Part shown: positions 25,672 through 33,422 of the stretch, piece by piece
Layout: each line of letters begins with the position of its first letter
How positions within the stretch are numbered: the first letter of the stretch is position 1
Assembly (NCBI RefSeq): GCF_003011965.1
Contig: NZ_PXWG01000045.1
Span: 1-48,026, forward strand
DNA: 48,026 bases
Reading direction: 5' to 3'
Origin: Streptosporangium nondiastaticum
Lineage (GTDB): Bacteria > Actinomycetota > Actinomycetes > Streptomycetales > Streptomycetaceae
Program-made: the position numbers and the translations under genes
The notes under the pieces: model-generated
Seen by the model: the letters and a program-made list of their open reading frames with translations, nothing else
What the model was told of the DNA's origin: nothing
Database searches by the model: none

Positions 25672-25717
25672 AAGGCCGGTTCGCGCGGCCCCCGGCGGGG
25701 CTGTGCGAACCGGCCTT
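25672..25717 (-). terminator. Hairpin between the PAC2 gene and the HAD gene
   Basis: Perfect 13-bp arms AAGGCCGGTTCGC (25672-25684) / 25705-25717 with an inner CCCC/GGGG stem. It lies 113 nt after the PAC2 stop but just 27 nt before the HAD start, so it could be a terminator with a downstream promoter or a structured leader of the HAD mRNA. Confidence 0.6.
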
Positions 25718-25829
25718 CACCGGACCGACAAGTGTACGGCGGACGGTTGCGGACGTCTCTTCAATATCGGGGATTCGTCACATCGGGGGCCCCGGGACCG
25801 GGCCCCCCGCCCCACCTGCCGCTGCTGCC

Positions 25830-26801
25830 TCAGGCCTCTTCTTCGGGCCCCTCGGGCTCCTCCTCGGGCGCCGCCCCCTCGTCCTTCGGCGACCGCTGCG
25901 GGCGCGTGCGCCCGCTGGTGGTGTCGCGCAGGTACGAGCCGTCGCCCTGCTGCGGGTCGCGGCGGCGCAGATAGCGCTCGAACTCGCGGGCGATGGCCTC
26001 GCCGGAGGCCTCCGGCAGGTCCGCCGTGTCGCGCGCCTCCTCCAGGGACTGCACGTACTCGGCGACCTCGCTGTCCTCGGCCGCCAGCTGGTCGACGCCC
26101 AGCTGCCAGGCCCGCGCGTCCTCCGGCAGCTCGCCGAGCGGGATGCGCAGGTCGATCAGGTCCTCCAGGCGGTTCAGGAGCGCCAGGGTGGCCTTCGGGT
26201 TGGGCGGCTGCGAGACGTAGTGCGGCACGGCGGCCCACAGGCTCACCGCCGGGACACCGGCGTGGGCGCAGGCCTCCTGGAGGATGCCGACGATCCCGGT
26301 CGGGCCCTCGTAGCGGGACTCCTCCAGGTCCATGGTCCGTGCGAGGTCGGGGTCGGAGGTGACGCCGCTGACCGGCACGGGCCGCGTGTGCGGGGTGTCC
26401 CCGAGCAGCGAGCCCAGGACGACCACCAGCTCCACGCCGAGCTCGTGGGCGAAGCCCAGGATCTCGTTGCAGAACGAGCGCCAGCGCATGCTGGGCTCGA
26501 TGCCGCGCACCAGCACGAGGTCGCGCGGTGCCCCCTTGCCGTCGCCGCCGGTGCGGACGACGGACAGTCTGGTCGTCGGCCACGTGACCTTGCGGACCCC
26601 GCCGTCGAGCCAGACCGTGGGGCGGTTGACCTGGAAGTCGTAGTAGTCCTCGGCGTCGAGCGCGCCGAACACCTCGCCCTTCCACTCCCGGTCCAGGTGC
26701 GCGACCGCGCTGGAAGCAGCGTCCCCCGCGTCGTTCCAGCCCTCGAAGGCACAGATCATGACCGGGTCGATCAGCTCGGGTACCCCCTCAAGCTCGATCA
26801 C
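25830..26801 (-). CDS. PAC2-family protein (ParJ-like)
   Basis: 323 residues of the PAC2 fold: M-I-C-A-F-E-G-W-N-D-A-G-D-A-A-S near the N-terminus, L-V-L-V-R-G-I-E-P-S-M-R-W, and V-V-V-L-G-S-L-L-G-D-T-P-H-T-R-P in the core, then an acidic Glu/Pro-rich disordered tail of about 50 residues. In Streptomyces coelicolor the actinobacterial signature protein ParJ, which modulates ParA in sporulation septation, is, as far as I recall, of this type and near mshC; the link is a suggestion, not shown by sequence here. GTG start with GGAAGGAGG upstream. No catalytic residues evident. Confidence 0.8.
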   Translation of the reverse strand: MIELEGVPELIDPVMICAFEGWNDAGDAASSAVAHLDREWKGEVFGALDAEDYYDFQVNRPTVWLDGGVRKVTWPTTRLSVVRTGGDGKGAPRDLVLVRGIEPSMRWRSFCNEILGFAHELGVELVVVLGSLLGDTPHTRPVPVSGVTSDPDLARTMDLEESRYEGPTGIVGILQEACAHAGVPAVSLWAAVPHYVSQPPNPKATLALLNRLEDLIDLRIPLGELPEDARAWQLGVDQLAAEDSEVAEYVQSLEEARDTADLPEASGEAIAREFERYLRRRDPQQGDGSYLRDTTSGRTRPQRSPKDEGAAPEEEPEGPEEEA

Positions 26802-26939
26802 CCAGCGCCTCCTTCCGACCGGGCCCCCGCACGGTGGCTCCGGTTGCTGTTCCTTGCGGATTTTTCTGCTGCTCTGTTGTGCGACCCCAAGACTACGACT
26901 TCCCTGCTGCCCGGTCGCAGCCCCTGTACGGGCTCTTCC

Positions 26940-28004
26940 TCAGCCCCTTGCGCCCCATCCGTTCCGGTAGGCACGCCAGTCGTCCTCGGTGGCGGCGAAG
27001 TCCACGTAGAGCGCCAGGCCGAAGCGCGTGCGGCCGCGGTCCTCGCGGGACAGGCCGAGCCGCGCGCCGCGGACGGCCGCCGCGGCCGTCTCGGCGTGAC
27101 CGTGGTGGCCGAGATCGTCCGTGTGGTAGAAGGGCAGGCCCATCAGCAGGTCGGTGCCGGCGGGCGTGACCTGCAGGGCGAGCTCGGTCTGCCGGGCGAC
27201 GTAGCCGCCGTAGAGGCTCTCGACGGGCAGGGCCGTGTCGTACGACATGACCGCGATCTGGTCGGTGCGGCGCGCGACTTGGGCGAAGTAGCGCTGCGTC
27301 CACCACTTGGGGCTGCCGGCCAGGCGGGCGGCGGCGTGCATCGCGGGCACCGGGTCGATCTGCTGGGCGGCGACCGACAGCACTCCCCCGGCGTCCCGCA
27401 CCGCCGGGTGCAGGGCGTCGAGCAGCGCGAGGAAGCCGCGGTCGCCGGTGCGGACGGGTTCGACGTCGAGGTGGACGCCCTCGAAGCCGGCCCGCACGAC
27501 CTGCCGCGCGCTCTCGACGACGGCGGCGCGGGCCCGCGGGTCGTCCAGGCGCAGGCCGCCGGAACCCTCGCCGGGGCGCACCAGCTTGTCGCCCAGCCAG
27601 GCCTGGATGCGGATGCCGGGCAGCTCGCGGTGCAGGACGCCGAGCATCCGGCGGGCGTCGGGGTAGGCGGTGGCGGGCAGGGTGCCGTCGTGCTCCAGCG
27701 GGCCCGCGTGGATGTACAGGTCGCGCATGCCGGTGCCGGCGAGGTTGCGCTTGAGCGCGGCGACGTCCTCGGGCCCGCGCCGTCCGTCGAGCCACGCGTG
27801 GCCGAGCCACACGGCGTCCCGGCCGCGGGTCACGGCGTCGGCGGCGGGCGTCCCGGCGTACGAGGCCCGCAGGACGCTGCCCGCGGCGACGACGGGCGCC
27901 AGCACCACCAGGACGAGGGCCAGGAGAACCCGTATCGCCGTCTTCCTGCGCGGACGCCACGCGCGCACCCGGGCCACCAGGGACCGGCCGGCCTGCTTCT
28001 TCAT
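26940..28004 (-). CDS. Membrane-anchored GH18-like TIM-barrel protein of unknown function
   Basis: 354 residues: a basic N-terminus, one hydrophobic segment (about 25-45), then an extracytoplasmic domain. The block G-F-E-G-V-H-L-D-V-E-P-V resembles the beta-4 strand of glycoside hydrolase 18 (usually D-G-x-D-x-D-x-E) with D-x-E kept, and I-A-V-M-S-Y-D-T resembles the GH18 M-x-Y-D strand. So a chitinase-fold cell-surface enzyme or sugar binder is possible, with altered catalytic residues. The ATG has GAGGGGGACG just upstream. It sits downstream of the glycerol operon beyond its terminator; I cannot say whether it corresponds to gylX of S. coelicolor. Confidence 0.6.
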   Translation of the reverse strand: MKKQAGRSLVARVRAWRPRRKTAIRVLLALVLVVLAPVVAAGSVLRASYAGTPAADAVTRGRDAVWLGHAWLDGRRGPEDVAALKRNLAGTGMRDLYIHAGPLEHDGTLPATAYPDARRMLGVLHRELPGIRIQAWLGDKLVRPGEGSGGLRLDDPRARAAVVESARQVVRAGFEGVHLDVEPVRTGDRGFLALLDALHPAVRDAGGVLSVAAQQIDPVPAMHAAARLAGSPKWWTQRYFAQVARRTDQIAVMSYDTALPVESLYGGYVARQTELALQVTPAGTDLLMGLPFYHTDDLGHHGHAETAAAAVRGARLGLSREDRGRTRFGLALYVDFAATEDDWRAYRNGWGARG

Positions 28005-28074
28005 CTCGTCCCCCTCGTTTTTTCTTAGGGACGACAAAAAGAGCAGGTCAGTTGCCCTGTGGCGAAAACGGGAC

Positions 28075-28115
28075 GCCCCGGGGGCGGGACACGCAGGGTG
28101 TCCCGCCCCCGGGGC
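28075..28115 (-). terminator. Terminator of the glycerol operon
   Basis: Perfect 18-bp inverted repeat GCCCCGGGGGCGGGACAC (28075-28092) / 28098-28115, 5-nt loop, 20 nt beyond glpD. Confidence 0.9.
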
Positions 28116-28134
28116 CGCGGCGGGTGCCGGCGGA

Positions 28135-29742
28135 TCAGCCCTTGTCGGCCAGCATGTCCTTGACGCGGGCGCGGACGTTCTCGTCGTCCAGGCCGCGGAT
28201 GGTCAGGGTCGTGCGGCGGCGCAGGACGTCGTCGACGGTCTCGGCCCACTCGTGGTCGCGGGCGTAGGCGACCTGGGCCCAGATCTCCGGGCCGTCGGGG
28301 TGGATGCGCTCGCCCAGCTCGGGGTTCTCGTTGACCATGCGCGCGATGTCGAAGGACAGCGAGCCGTAGTGCGAGGCGAGGTGGCGGGCGGTCAGCGGGT
28401 CCATGCGGGCGCCGGGCTCGCGGTCGACGAGCAGGCGGTGGGCGACCGCGTTGGGGTTGGCGACGCCGGGCAGCGGGGTGCGGCGGACGAGGCTGGAGAT
28501 GGGCTCCATGTCCTCGGTCAGCGGGCTGCCGGGCACCTGGGCCAGCTTCTTCATGACCGTGCGGCCGATGTGACGGTAGGTCGTCCACTTGCCGCCGGCG
28601 ACGGAGAGCATGCCGCCCTTGCCCTCGGAGACGACCGTCTCGCGCTTGGCCTGGGCGACGTCGCCCGGGCCGCCGGGCAGCACGCGCAGGCCCGCGAAGG
28701 CGTACGTCATCAGGTCGCGGTCGAGGTCCGCGTCCTGGATGGAGAACGCCGCCTCGTCGAGGATCTGCTGGATGTCCGCCTCGGTGGCGCGCACGTCCGC
28801 CGGGTCACCCTCGTACTGGGTGTCCGTGGTGCCCAGCAGCAGCTGGTCCTCCCACGGCAGGGCGAAGGTGATGCGGTACTTGTCGATCGGGGTGGCCATG
28901 GCGGCCTTCCACGGCGACTTGCGCTTCATCACGATGTGCGCGCCCTTGGAGAGGCGGATCGACGGCGCGGCGCCCTTGTCTTCCAGCTTGCGCAGGTGGT
29001 CCACCCACGGGCCGGTGGCGTTGAGGACGACGCGCGCGTCGATGCCGAACTCGGTGCCGTCCATGCGGTCCTTGAGCTCGGCGCCGGTGACCTTGCCGTG
29101 CGTGAAGCGCAGGCCGGTCACCTCGGCGTGGTTGAGCACCACGGCACCGGACTCGACCGCCGCGCGGACCGTCATGACGGCCACGCGGGAGTCGTTCATC
29201 TGGTGGTCGTAGTAGACCGCGACGGCCTTCAGGTTGTCCGTGCGCAGACCGGGGTTGTCGGCCTTGGCCTTGGCCGGGGAGATCACCTTGCCGACGCCGT
29301 CGCCGAAGGCGGACAGCGCCGAGTAGGCGAAGACACCGGCGCCGAGCTTGGCCGCGCCGACCGGGCCGCCCTTGTACACGGGCAGGTAGAAGGTGAGCGG
29401 GTTGACCAGGTGCGGGGCCACGTCCTTGGCCAGCACCCGGCGCTCGTGGTGGTTCTCCGCGACCAGCTTGACCGCGCCGGTCTGCAGGTAGCGCAGACCG
29501 CCGTGGACCAGCTTGGAGGAGGCGGAGGAGGTGGCGCCGGCGAAGTCGCCGGCGTCCACCATCGCGACCCGCAGGCCGGACTGCGCGGCGTGCCAGGCCA
29601 CCGAGGTGCCCAGGATGCCGCCACCGATCACCAGGAGGTCGTACGTCGCCTTGGACAGCCGTTCCCGGGTCTCGGCGCGGCCCGGGTTGGCGCCGGCAGC
29701 CGGGTGCGTTCCCAGGGTCGGAACGCTCTGCGGGGTTGTCAT
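28135..29742 (-). CDS. glpD: Aerobic glycerol-3-phosphate dehydrogenase (FAD) GlpD
   Basis: Oxidises sn-glycerol-3-phosphate to dihydroxyacetone phosphate and passes electrons to quinones at the membrane. 535 residues: N-terminal FAD-binding D-L-L-V-I-G-G-G-I-L-G-T-S-V (about 34-47), then the family signature S-S-K-L-V-H-G-G-L-R-Y-L, and a C-terminal helical DAO_C domain. ATG with GAGGAG overlapping the glpK stop (2-nt gap), so translation is coupled to glpK. Last gene before the operon terminator. Equivalent to gylB in S. coelicolor nomenclature. Confidence 0.95.
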   Translation of the reverse strand: MTTPQSVPTLGTHPAAGANPGRAETRERLSKATYDLLVIGGGILGTSVAWHAAQSGLRVAMVDAGDFAGATSSASSKLVHGGLRYLQTGAVKLVAENHHERRVLAKDVAPHLVNPLTFYLPVYKGGPVGAAKLGAGVFAYSALSAFGDGVGKVISPAKAKADNPGLRTDNLKAVAVYYDHQMNDSRVAVMTVRAAVESGAVVLNHAEVTGLRFTHGKVTGAELKDRMDGTEFGIDARVVLNATGPWVDHLRKLEDKGAAPSIRLSKGAHIVMKRKSPWKAAMATPIDKYRITFALPWEDQLLLGTTDTQYEGDPADVRATEADIQQILDEAAFSIQDADLDRDLMTYAFAGLRVLPGGPGDVAQAKRETVVSEGKGGMLSVAGGKWTTYRHIGRTVMKKLAQVPGSPLTEDMEPISSLVRRTPLPGVANPNAVAHRLLVDREPGARMDPLTARHLASHYGSLSFDIARMVNENPELGERIHPDGPEIWAQVAYARDHEWAETVDDVLRRRTTLTIRGLDDENVRARVKDMLADKG

Positions 29743-29744
29743 GA

Positions 29745-31271
29745 TTACTCCTCGTCCTCGATCCAGCCCATGGTCCGCTCGACGGCCTTGAGCCAGTTCT
29801 TGTACTCGCGGTCACGCGTGTCCGCGTCCATGCGGGGGGTCCACTCGGCGGCCCGGCGCCAGTTGGCGCGCAGCGCGTCGGTGTCCGGCCAGAAGCCGAC
29901 GGCCAGGCCGGCGGCGTAGGCAGCGCCGAGGCAGGTCGTCTCGGCGACCATCGGGCGCACGACGGGTGCGTCCAGGAAGTCCGAGAGGGTCTGCATCAGC
30001 AAGTTGTTGGAGGTCATGCCGCCGTCGACCTTGAGTGCGGTCAGCTCGACGCCCGAGTCCTTGGTCATGGCGTCGGTGATCTCGCGGGTCTGCCAGGCGG
30101 TGGCCTCGAGCACGGCGCGGGCGATGTGCGCCTTGGTGACGTAGCGGGTCAGGCCCGCGATCACGCCGCGCGCGTCGGAGCGCCAGTAGGGGGCGAACAG
30201 GCCGGAGAAGGCCGGCACGAAGTAGGCGCCGCCGTTGTCCTCGACGGAGCTGGCGAGCGTCTCGATCTCGGCGGCGCTCTTGATCAGGCCCATCTGGTCG
30301 CGCATCCACTGCACGAGGGAGCCGGTGACGGCGATGGAGCCCTCGAGGGCGTAGACGGGCTTCTCGTTCCCGATGCGGTAGCCGACGGTGGTCAGCAGGC
30401 CGTTGTAGGAGTTGACGGGCTCGTCGCCGGTGTTCATCAGCATGAACGTGCCGGTGCCGTAGGTCGACTTGGCCTCGCCCTCGGAGAAGCAGGTCTGGCC
30501 GAAGAGGGCGGCCTGCTGGTCGCCGAGCGCGGAGGCGACGGGGACGCCGGCGAGGGCGCCGCCCTTGGCGGTGCCGTAGACCTCGGCGGAGGAGCGGATC
30601 TCCGGCAGCACGGCGGCCGGGACCTCCATCGACTCCAGGATGCGCTCGTCCCAGTCGAGGCTGCGGAGGTTCATCAGCATCGTGCGGGAGGCGTTGGTGA
30701 CGTCGGTCACGTGGACGCCGCCGTCGGCACCGCCGGTGAGGTTCCAGATGACCCAGGAGTCCATGGTGCCGAAGAGGATGTCGCCGGCCTCGGCGCGCTC
30801 GCGCAGGCCCTCGACGTTGTCCAGCAGCCAGCGGACCTTCGGGCCGGAGAAGTAGGAGGCCAGCGGCAGGCCGGTCTCACGGCGGAAGCGGTCCTGGCCG
30901 ACGTTGCGGCCGAGCTCCTTGCACAGCGCGTCGGTGCGGGTGTCCTGCCAGACGATGGCGTTGTAGACCGGCTCGCCCGTGTTCTTGTCCCAGAGCAGCG
31001 TGGTCTCGCGCTGGTTGGTGATGCCGATGGCCTTGACGTCGGCGGCGGTGATGCCCGCCTTCTCGACGGCGCCGGCGACGACTTCCTGGACGTTGGCCCA
31101 GATCTCCTTGGCGTCGTGCTCGACCCAGCCCGGCTTCGGGAAGATCTGCTCGTGCTCCTTCTGGTCGACGGAGACGATGCGGCCGTCGCGGTCGAAGACG
31201 ATGCAGCGGGAGGAGGTGGTGCCCTGGTCGATCGCCGCGATGAACGGGCCCTGGTTGTGCGCGTCGGTCAT
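29745..31271 (-). CDS. glpK: Glycerol kinase GlpK
   Basis: Phosphorylates glycerol to glycerol-3-phosphate with ATP. 508 residues, FGGY family: N-terminal I-A-A-I-D-Q-G-T-T-S-S-R (nucleotide binding), I-T-N-Q-R-E-T-T-L-L-W, W-Q-D-T-R-T, and the FGGY second-domain signature K-V-D-G-G-M-T-S-N-N-L-L. The start ATG (MTDAHNQGP) gives the normal length, while an upstream in-frame extension is unconserved. Between glpF (40-nt gap) and glpD. gylA in S. coelicolor. Confidence 0.97.
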   Translation of the reverse strand: MTDAHNQGPFIAAIDQGTTSSRCIVFDRDGRIVSVDQKEHEQIFPKPGWVEHDAKEIWANVQEVVAGAVEKAGITAADVKAIGITNQRETTLLWDKNTGEPVYNAIVWQDTRTDALCKELGRNVGQDRFRRETGLPLASYFSGPKVRWLLDNVEGLRERAEAGDILFGTMDSWVIWNLTGGADGGVHVTDVTNASRTMLMNLRSLDWDERILESMEVPAAVLPEIRSSAEVYGTAKGGALAGVPVASALGDQQAALFGQTCFSEGEAKSTYGTGTFMLMNTGDEPVNSYNGLLTTVGYRIGNEKPVYALEGSIAVTGSLVQWMRDQMGLIKSAAEIETLASSVEDNGGAYFVPAFSGLFAPYWRSDARGVIAGLTRYVTKAHIARAVLEATAWQTREITDAMTKDSGVELTALKVDGGMTSNNLLMQTLSDFLDAPVVRPMVAETTCLGAAYAAGLAVGFWPDTDALRANWRRAAEWTPRMDADTRDREYKNWLKAVERTMGWIEDEE

Positions 31272-31311
31272 GGTGTGTCTGCTCCTGAAGGTCGGATGGT
31301 CTCGGCGGTGA

Positions 31312-32094
31312 TCAGAACGCGATCTTGTGGATGCCTGCGGCCAGGGCGGCACCGACGAGCGGGCCGACCACGGGGATCCAGGCGTAGCCCCAGTCGGAAC
31401 CGCCCTTGTTCGGCAGCGGCAGCAGGGCGTGCACGATGCGCGGACCCAGGTCACGGGCGGGGTTGATGGCGTAACCGGTCGGGCCGCCGAGCGAGAGGCC
31501 GATGCCCACGACGACGAAGGCGACCATGAGGGTGCCCGTGCCGCTGACGGCCAGGCCCTTGGTCAGACCCATGGTGAGGATGAACAGCACCAGGGCGGCG
31601 GTGCCGATGATCTCGGTGACGAGGTTCTGCACCACGTTGCGGATCTCGGGGCCGGTGGAGAAGATGCCGAGCACCGGACCGGCCTGCGGGGTCGCGGTCT
31701 GGTCGACCATGCCCTCGGCGGGGTTCAGGGTCGACACGAGCTCCGGGTCCGTCAGGTGGGCCTTGAACTGGCCGTAGTAGGCGAGCCACACCAGCGTGGC
31801 GCCGATCATCGCGCCCAGCAGCTGGGAGCCGATGTAGAGCGGCACGTCGCTCCACTTGACCGCGCCGTCGATGGCGAGGCCGAGGGTGACGGCGGGGTTG
31901 AGGTGCGCACCGGACTTGGCGCCGATGTAGGCACCCGTCAGCACGGCGAAGCCCCAGCCGAACGTGATGGCGAGCCAGCCCGCGTTCTGCGCCTTCGAAC
32001 GCTTCAGGGTGACGGCGGCACAGACGCCGCCGCCGAGCAGGATCAACACTGCGGTACCGATGAGCTCACCGGTGAAGATGTCGGAGCTGGACAC
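31312..32094 (-). CDS. glpF: Glycerol facilitator (aquaglyceroporin) GlpF
   Basis: 260 residues with six membrane segments and the two half-helix motifs N66-P-A and N211-P-A; the second is followed by Arg214-Asp215, the glycerol-channel signature. GTG start with AAGGAG 7 nt upstream; an in-frame upstream extension is not conserved. First gene of the glpF-glpK-glpD operon (gylC-gylA-gylB). A GylR-like operator lies 129-145 nt upstream. Confidence 0.95.
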   Translation of the reverse strand: MSSSDIFTGELIGTAVLILLGGGVCAAVTLKRSKAQNAGWLAITFGWGFAVLTGAYIGAKSGAHLNPAVTLGLAIDGAVKWSDVPLYIGSQLLGAMIGATLVWLAYYGQFKAHLTDPELVSTLNPAEGMVDQTATPQAGPVLGIFSTGPEIRNVVQNLVTEIIGTAALVLFILTMGLTKGLAVSGTGTLMVAFVVVGIGLSLGGPTGYAINPARDLGPRIVHALLPLPNKGGSDWGYAWIPVVGPLVGAALAAGIHKIAF

Positions 32095-32395
32095 CCGCGA
32101 CTCCTTTGTCCTTCGTCCAGGGGAAGGCGGACCCCGGGTCCCTCCGGTGGTCCGCAGCTCTCCGATGGAGAGCTTCGATCGGCCCGCGGCAGTGTCCACC
32201 ATAGCGAATATTGTCGTTAGGTGTTCGACAATGCCGACCGATGCACGGCAGTTTTCTGCACTGTAAGAACCGCGTCAAGAGCCCTGTGACCGAAAACTCT
32301 AGGCAGGAGTGGCTGAAAATCGCCGTGCCGGATACGAGCGGTTACCGACCAGTAGTACCCGGTAGTCACCACCGGGCACAACAAAGTCCCCGGTG
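32095..32395. other. 301-bp regulatory region between gylR and glpF
   Basis: No gene. It holds the glpF ribosome-binding site, the inverted repeat and operator motif around 32210-32239, an AT-rich stretch (about 32199-32232) that is the likely glpF promoter, and a weak hairpin CCCGGT/ACCGGG (32358-32376) just after gylR that is probably leaky, since gylR and glp genes point the same way. Confidence 0.6.
32210..32239. promoter_or_regulatory. Candidate GylR operator upstream of glpF
   Basis: GTTCGACAATGCCGACC (32223-32239) matches the motif before gylR (33185-33201, GTTCGGCATTGCTGAAC) as GTTCGRCAWTGCYGAMC. An overlapping 7-bp inverted repeat ATTGTCG (32210-32216) / CGACAAT (32226-32232) adds symmetry. 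The shared motif in front of both transcription units supports a common regulator; that this is GylR is inferred. Confidence 0.6.
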
Positions 32396-33160
32396 TCAGA
32401 AGCGGCCCGCGCCCAGGTCGCGGGAGACGGCGCGCGCGCAGTCCCGGACGGCGGCGACCAGCTGCGCCCGCAGCTCGCCGTCCTCGCAGACCCGCTCCAC
32501 CGCACCCGTGATGCCGACGGCCCCCACGGGCATCCGGTGCCGGTCGTGGATGGGGGCGGCCACCGAGGCCACGCCGTCCCAGGTCTCCTCGACGTCCGCG
32601 GCCCAGCCGCGGGCGCGGGTCAGGTCGAGCACGCCCTCCAGGTCGGGCAGCGCGGTGACGGTCCGCCCGGTGAACGCCTCGCGCTCGGCCTCCAGCAGCT
32701 GGCTGTGCGCCACCGGGTCGTAGGCGCACAGCACCTTGCCGAGGGCCGTGCTGTGCAGCGGCTGCATGGCGCCCACCTCCAGCACCTGGCGGCTGTCGTC
32801 CGGACGGAAGACGTGGTGGACGATGAGCACCCCCTGCTGGTGCAGGACGCCGAGATAGACGCTCTCGCCGCTGGAGCGGGCCAGGTCGTCCGCCCACAGC
32901 AGGGCGCGGGCGCGCAGTTCGTGTACGTCCAGGTAGCTGTTGCCCAGGCGCAGCAGCTCGGCGCCGAGCTGGTAGCGGCCCGAGGCGGGGTCCTGCTCGA
33001 CGAAGCCCTCCTGCTGCAGGGTGCGCAGGATGCCGTGGGCGGTGCCCTTGGCCAGCCCGAGTGCGGAGGCCACATCGGACAGTCCCAGCCGTCGTTCGCC
33101 CCCCGCGAGCAGCCGTAGCATCGCTGCCGCCCGTTCGAGCGACTGGATGGTCCGTGCCAT
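32396..33160 (-). CDS. gylR: Glycerol operon regulator GylR (IclR family)
   Basis: 254 residues: N-terminal winged HTH (Q-S-L-E-R-A-A-A-M-L-R-L-L...D-V-A-S-A-L-G-L-A-K-G-T-A-H) and a C-terminal IclR effector domain (G-A-M-Q-P-L-H-S-T-A-L-G-K-V-L-C-A; V-A-A-P-I-H-D). In S. coelicolor GylR represses the glycerol operon and itself, with glycerol-3-phosphate as likely inducer. GGAGGAGG lies just before the ATG. A motif like that upstream of glpF sits 25-41 nt before the start, in line with autoregulation. Confidence 0.93.
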   Translation of the reverse strand: MARTIQSLERAAAMLRLLAGGERRLGLSDVASALGLAKGTAHGILRTLQQEGFVEQDPASGRYQLGAELLRLGNSYLDVHELRARALLWADDLARSSGESVYLGVLHQQGVLIVHHVFRPDDSRQVLEVGAMQPLHSTALGKVLCAYDPVAHSQLLEAEREAFTGRTVTALPDLEGVLDLTRARGWAADVEETWDGVASVAAPIHDRHRMPVGAVGITGAVERVCEDGELRAQLVAAVRDCARAVSRDLGAGRF

Positions 33161-33184
33161 CGCTCAACCTCCTCCGAAATGCCC

Positions 33185-33201
33185 GTTCGGCATTGCTGAA
33201 C
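33185..33201. promoter_or_regulatory. Candidate GylR operator upstream of gylR
   Basis: Imperfect palindrome GTTCGGCATTGCTGAAC, 14 of 17 positions matching its own reverse complement, 25 nt upstream of the gylR ATG, so it could block autogenous transcription. Confidence 0.6.
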
Positions 33202-33357
33202 ACTATCGGCCGATGCCGACCAGGAGATAGCTGACCGGCGGCGGGACCATGATCGCCGAGACGCTCCGGCCGCCGCGCACGGGCCCGTCCGCCGCGTATC
33301 CGTCCCGTATCCGAGGTGTGGGACACCCGCCCGAATTCCGGTTGGGGCGGTTACGCT

Positions 33358-33402
33358 GACGGCGTGCGCCTTCTTCCGGAGGGCGCAAAGCCGACAGCCG
33401 TC
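33358..33402 (+). promoter_or_regulatory. Nested stems in the metH leader
   Basis: Outer stem GACGGC (33358-33363) / GCCGTC (33397-33402) encloses TGCGCC (33365-33370) / GGCGCA (33382-33387), 20 nt before the metH ATG. A TACGCT -10-like box (33352-33357) just upstream would put the transcription start at the outer stem. No cobalamin-riboswitch B12 box is visible. Function unknown. Confidence 0.35.
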
Positions 33403-33422
33403 GCAACCCCGGGAGCACATCC

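Noticed and set aside
24816..28028. A 1070-codon plus-strand frame across the HAD, PAC2 and GH18-like genes
   Set aside because: Arg/Pro/Gly-rich composition with no domain; it crosses three real genes and an intergenic region.
33202..33422. A cobalamin riboswitch before metH
   Set aside because: No B12 box or the expected 180-nt conserved core; only short stems are seen.
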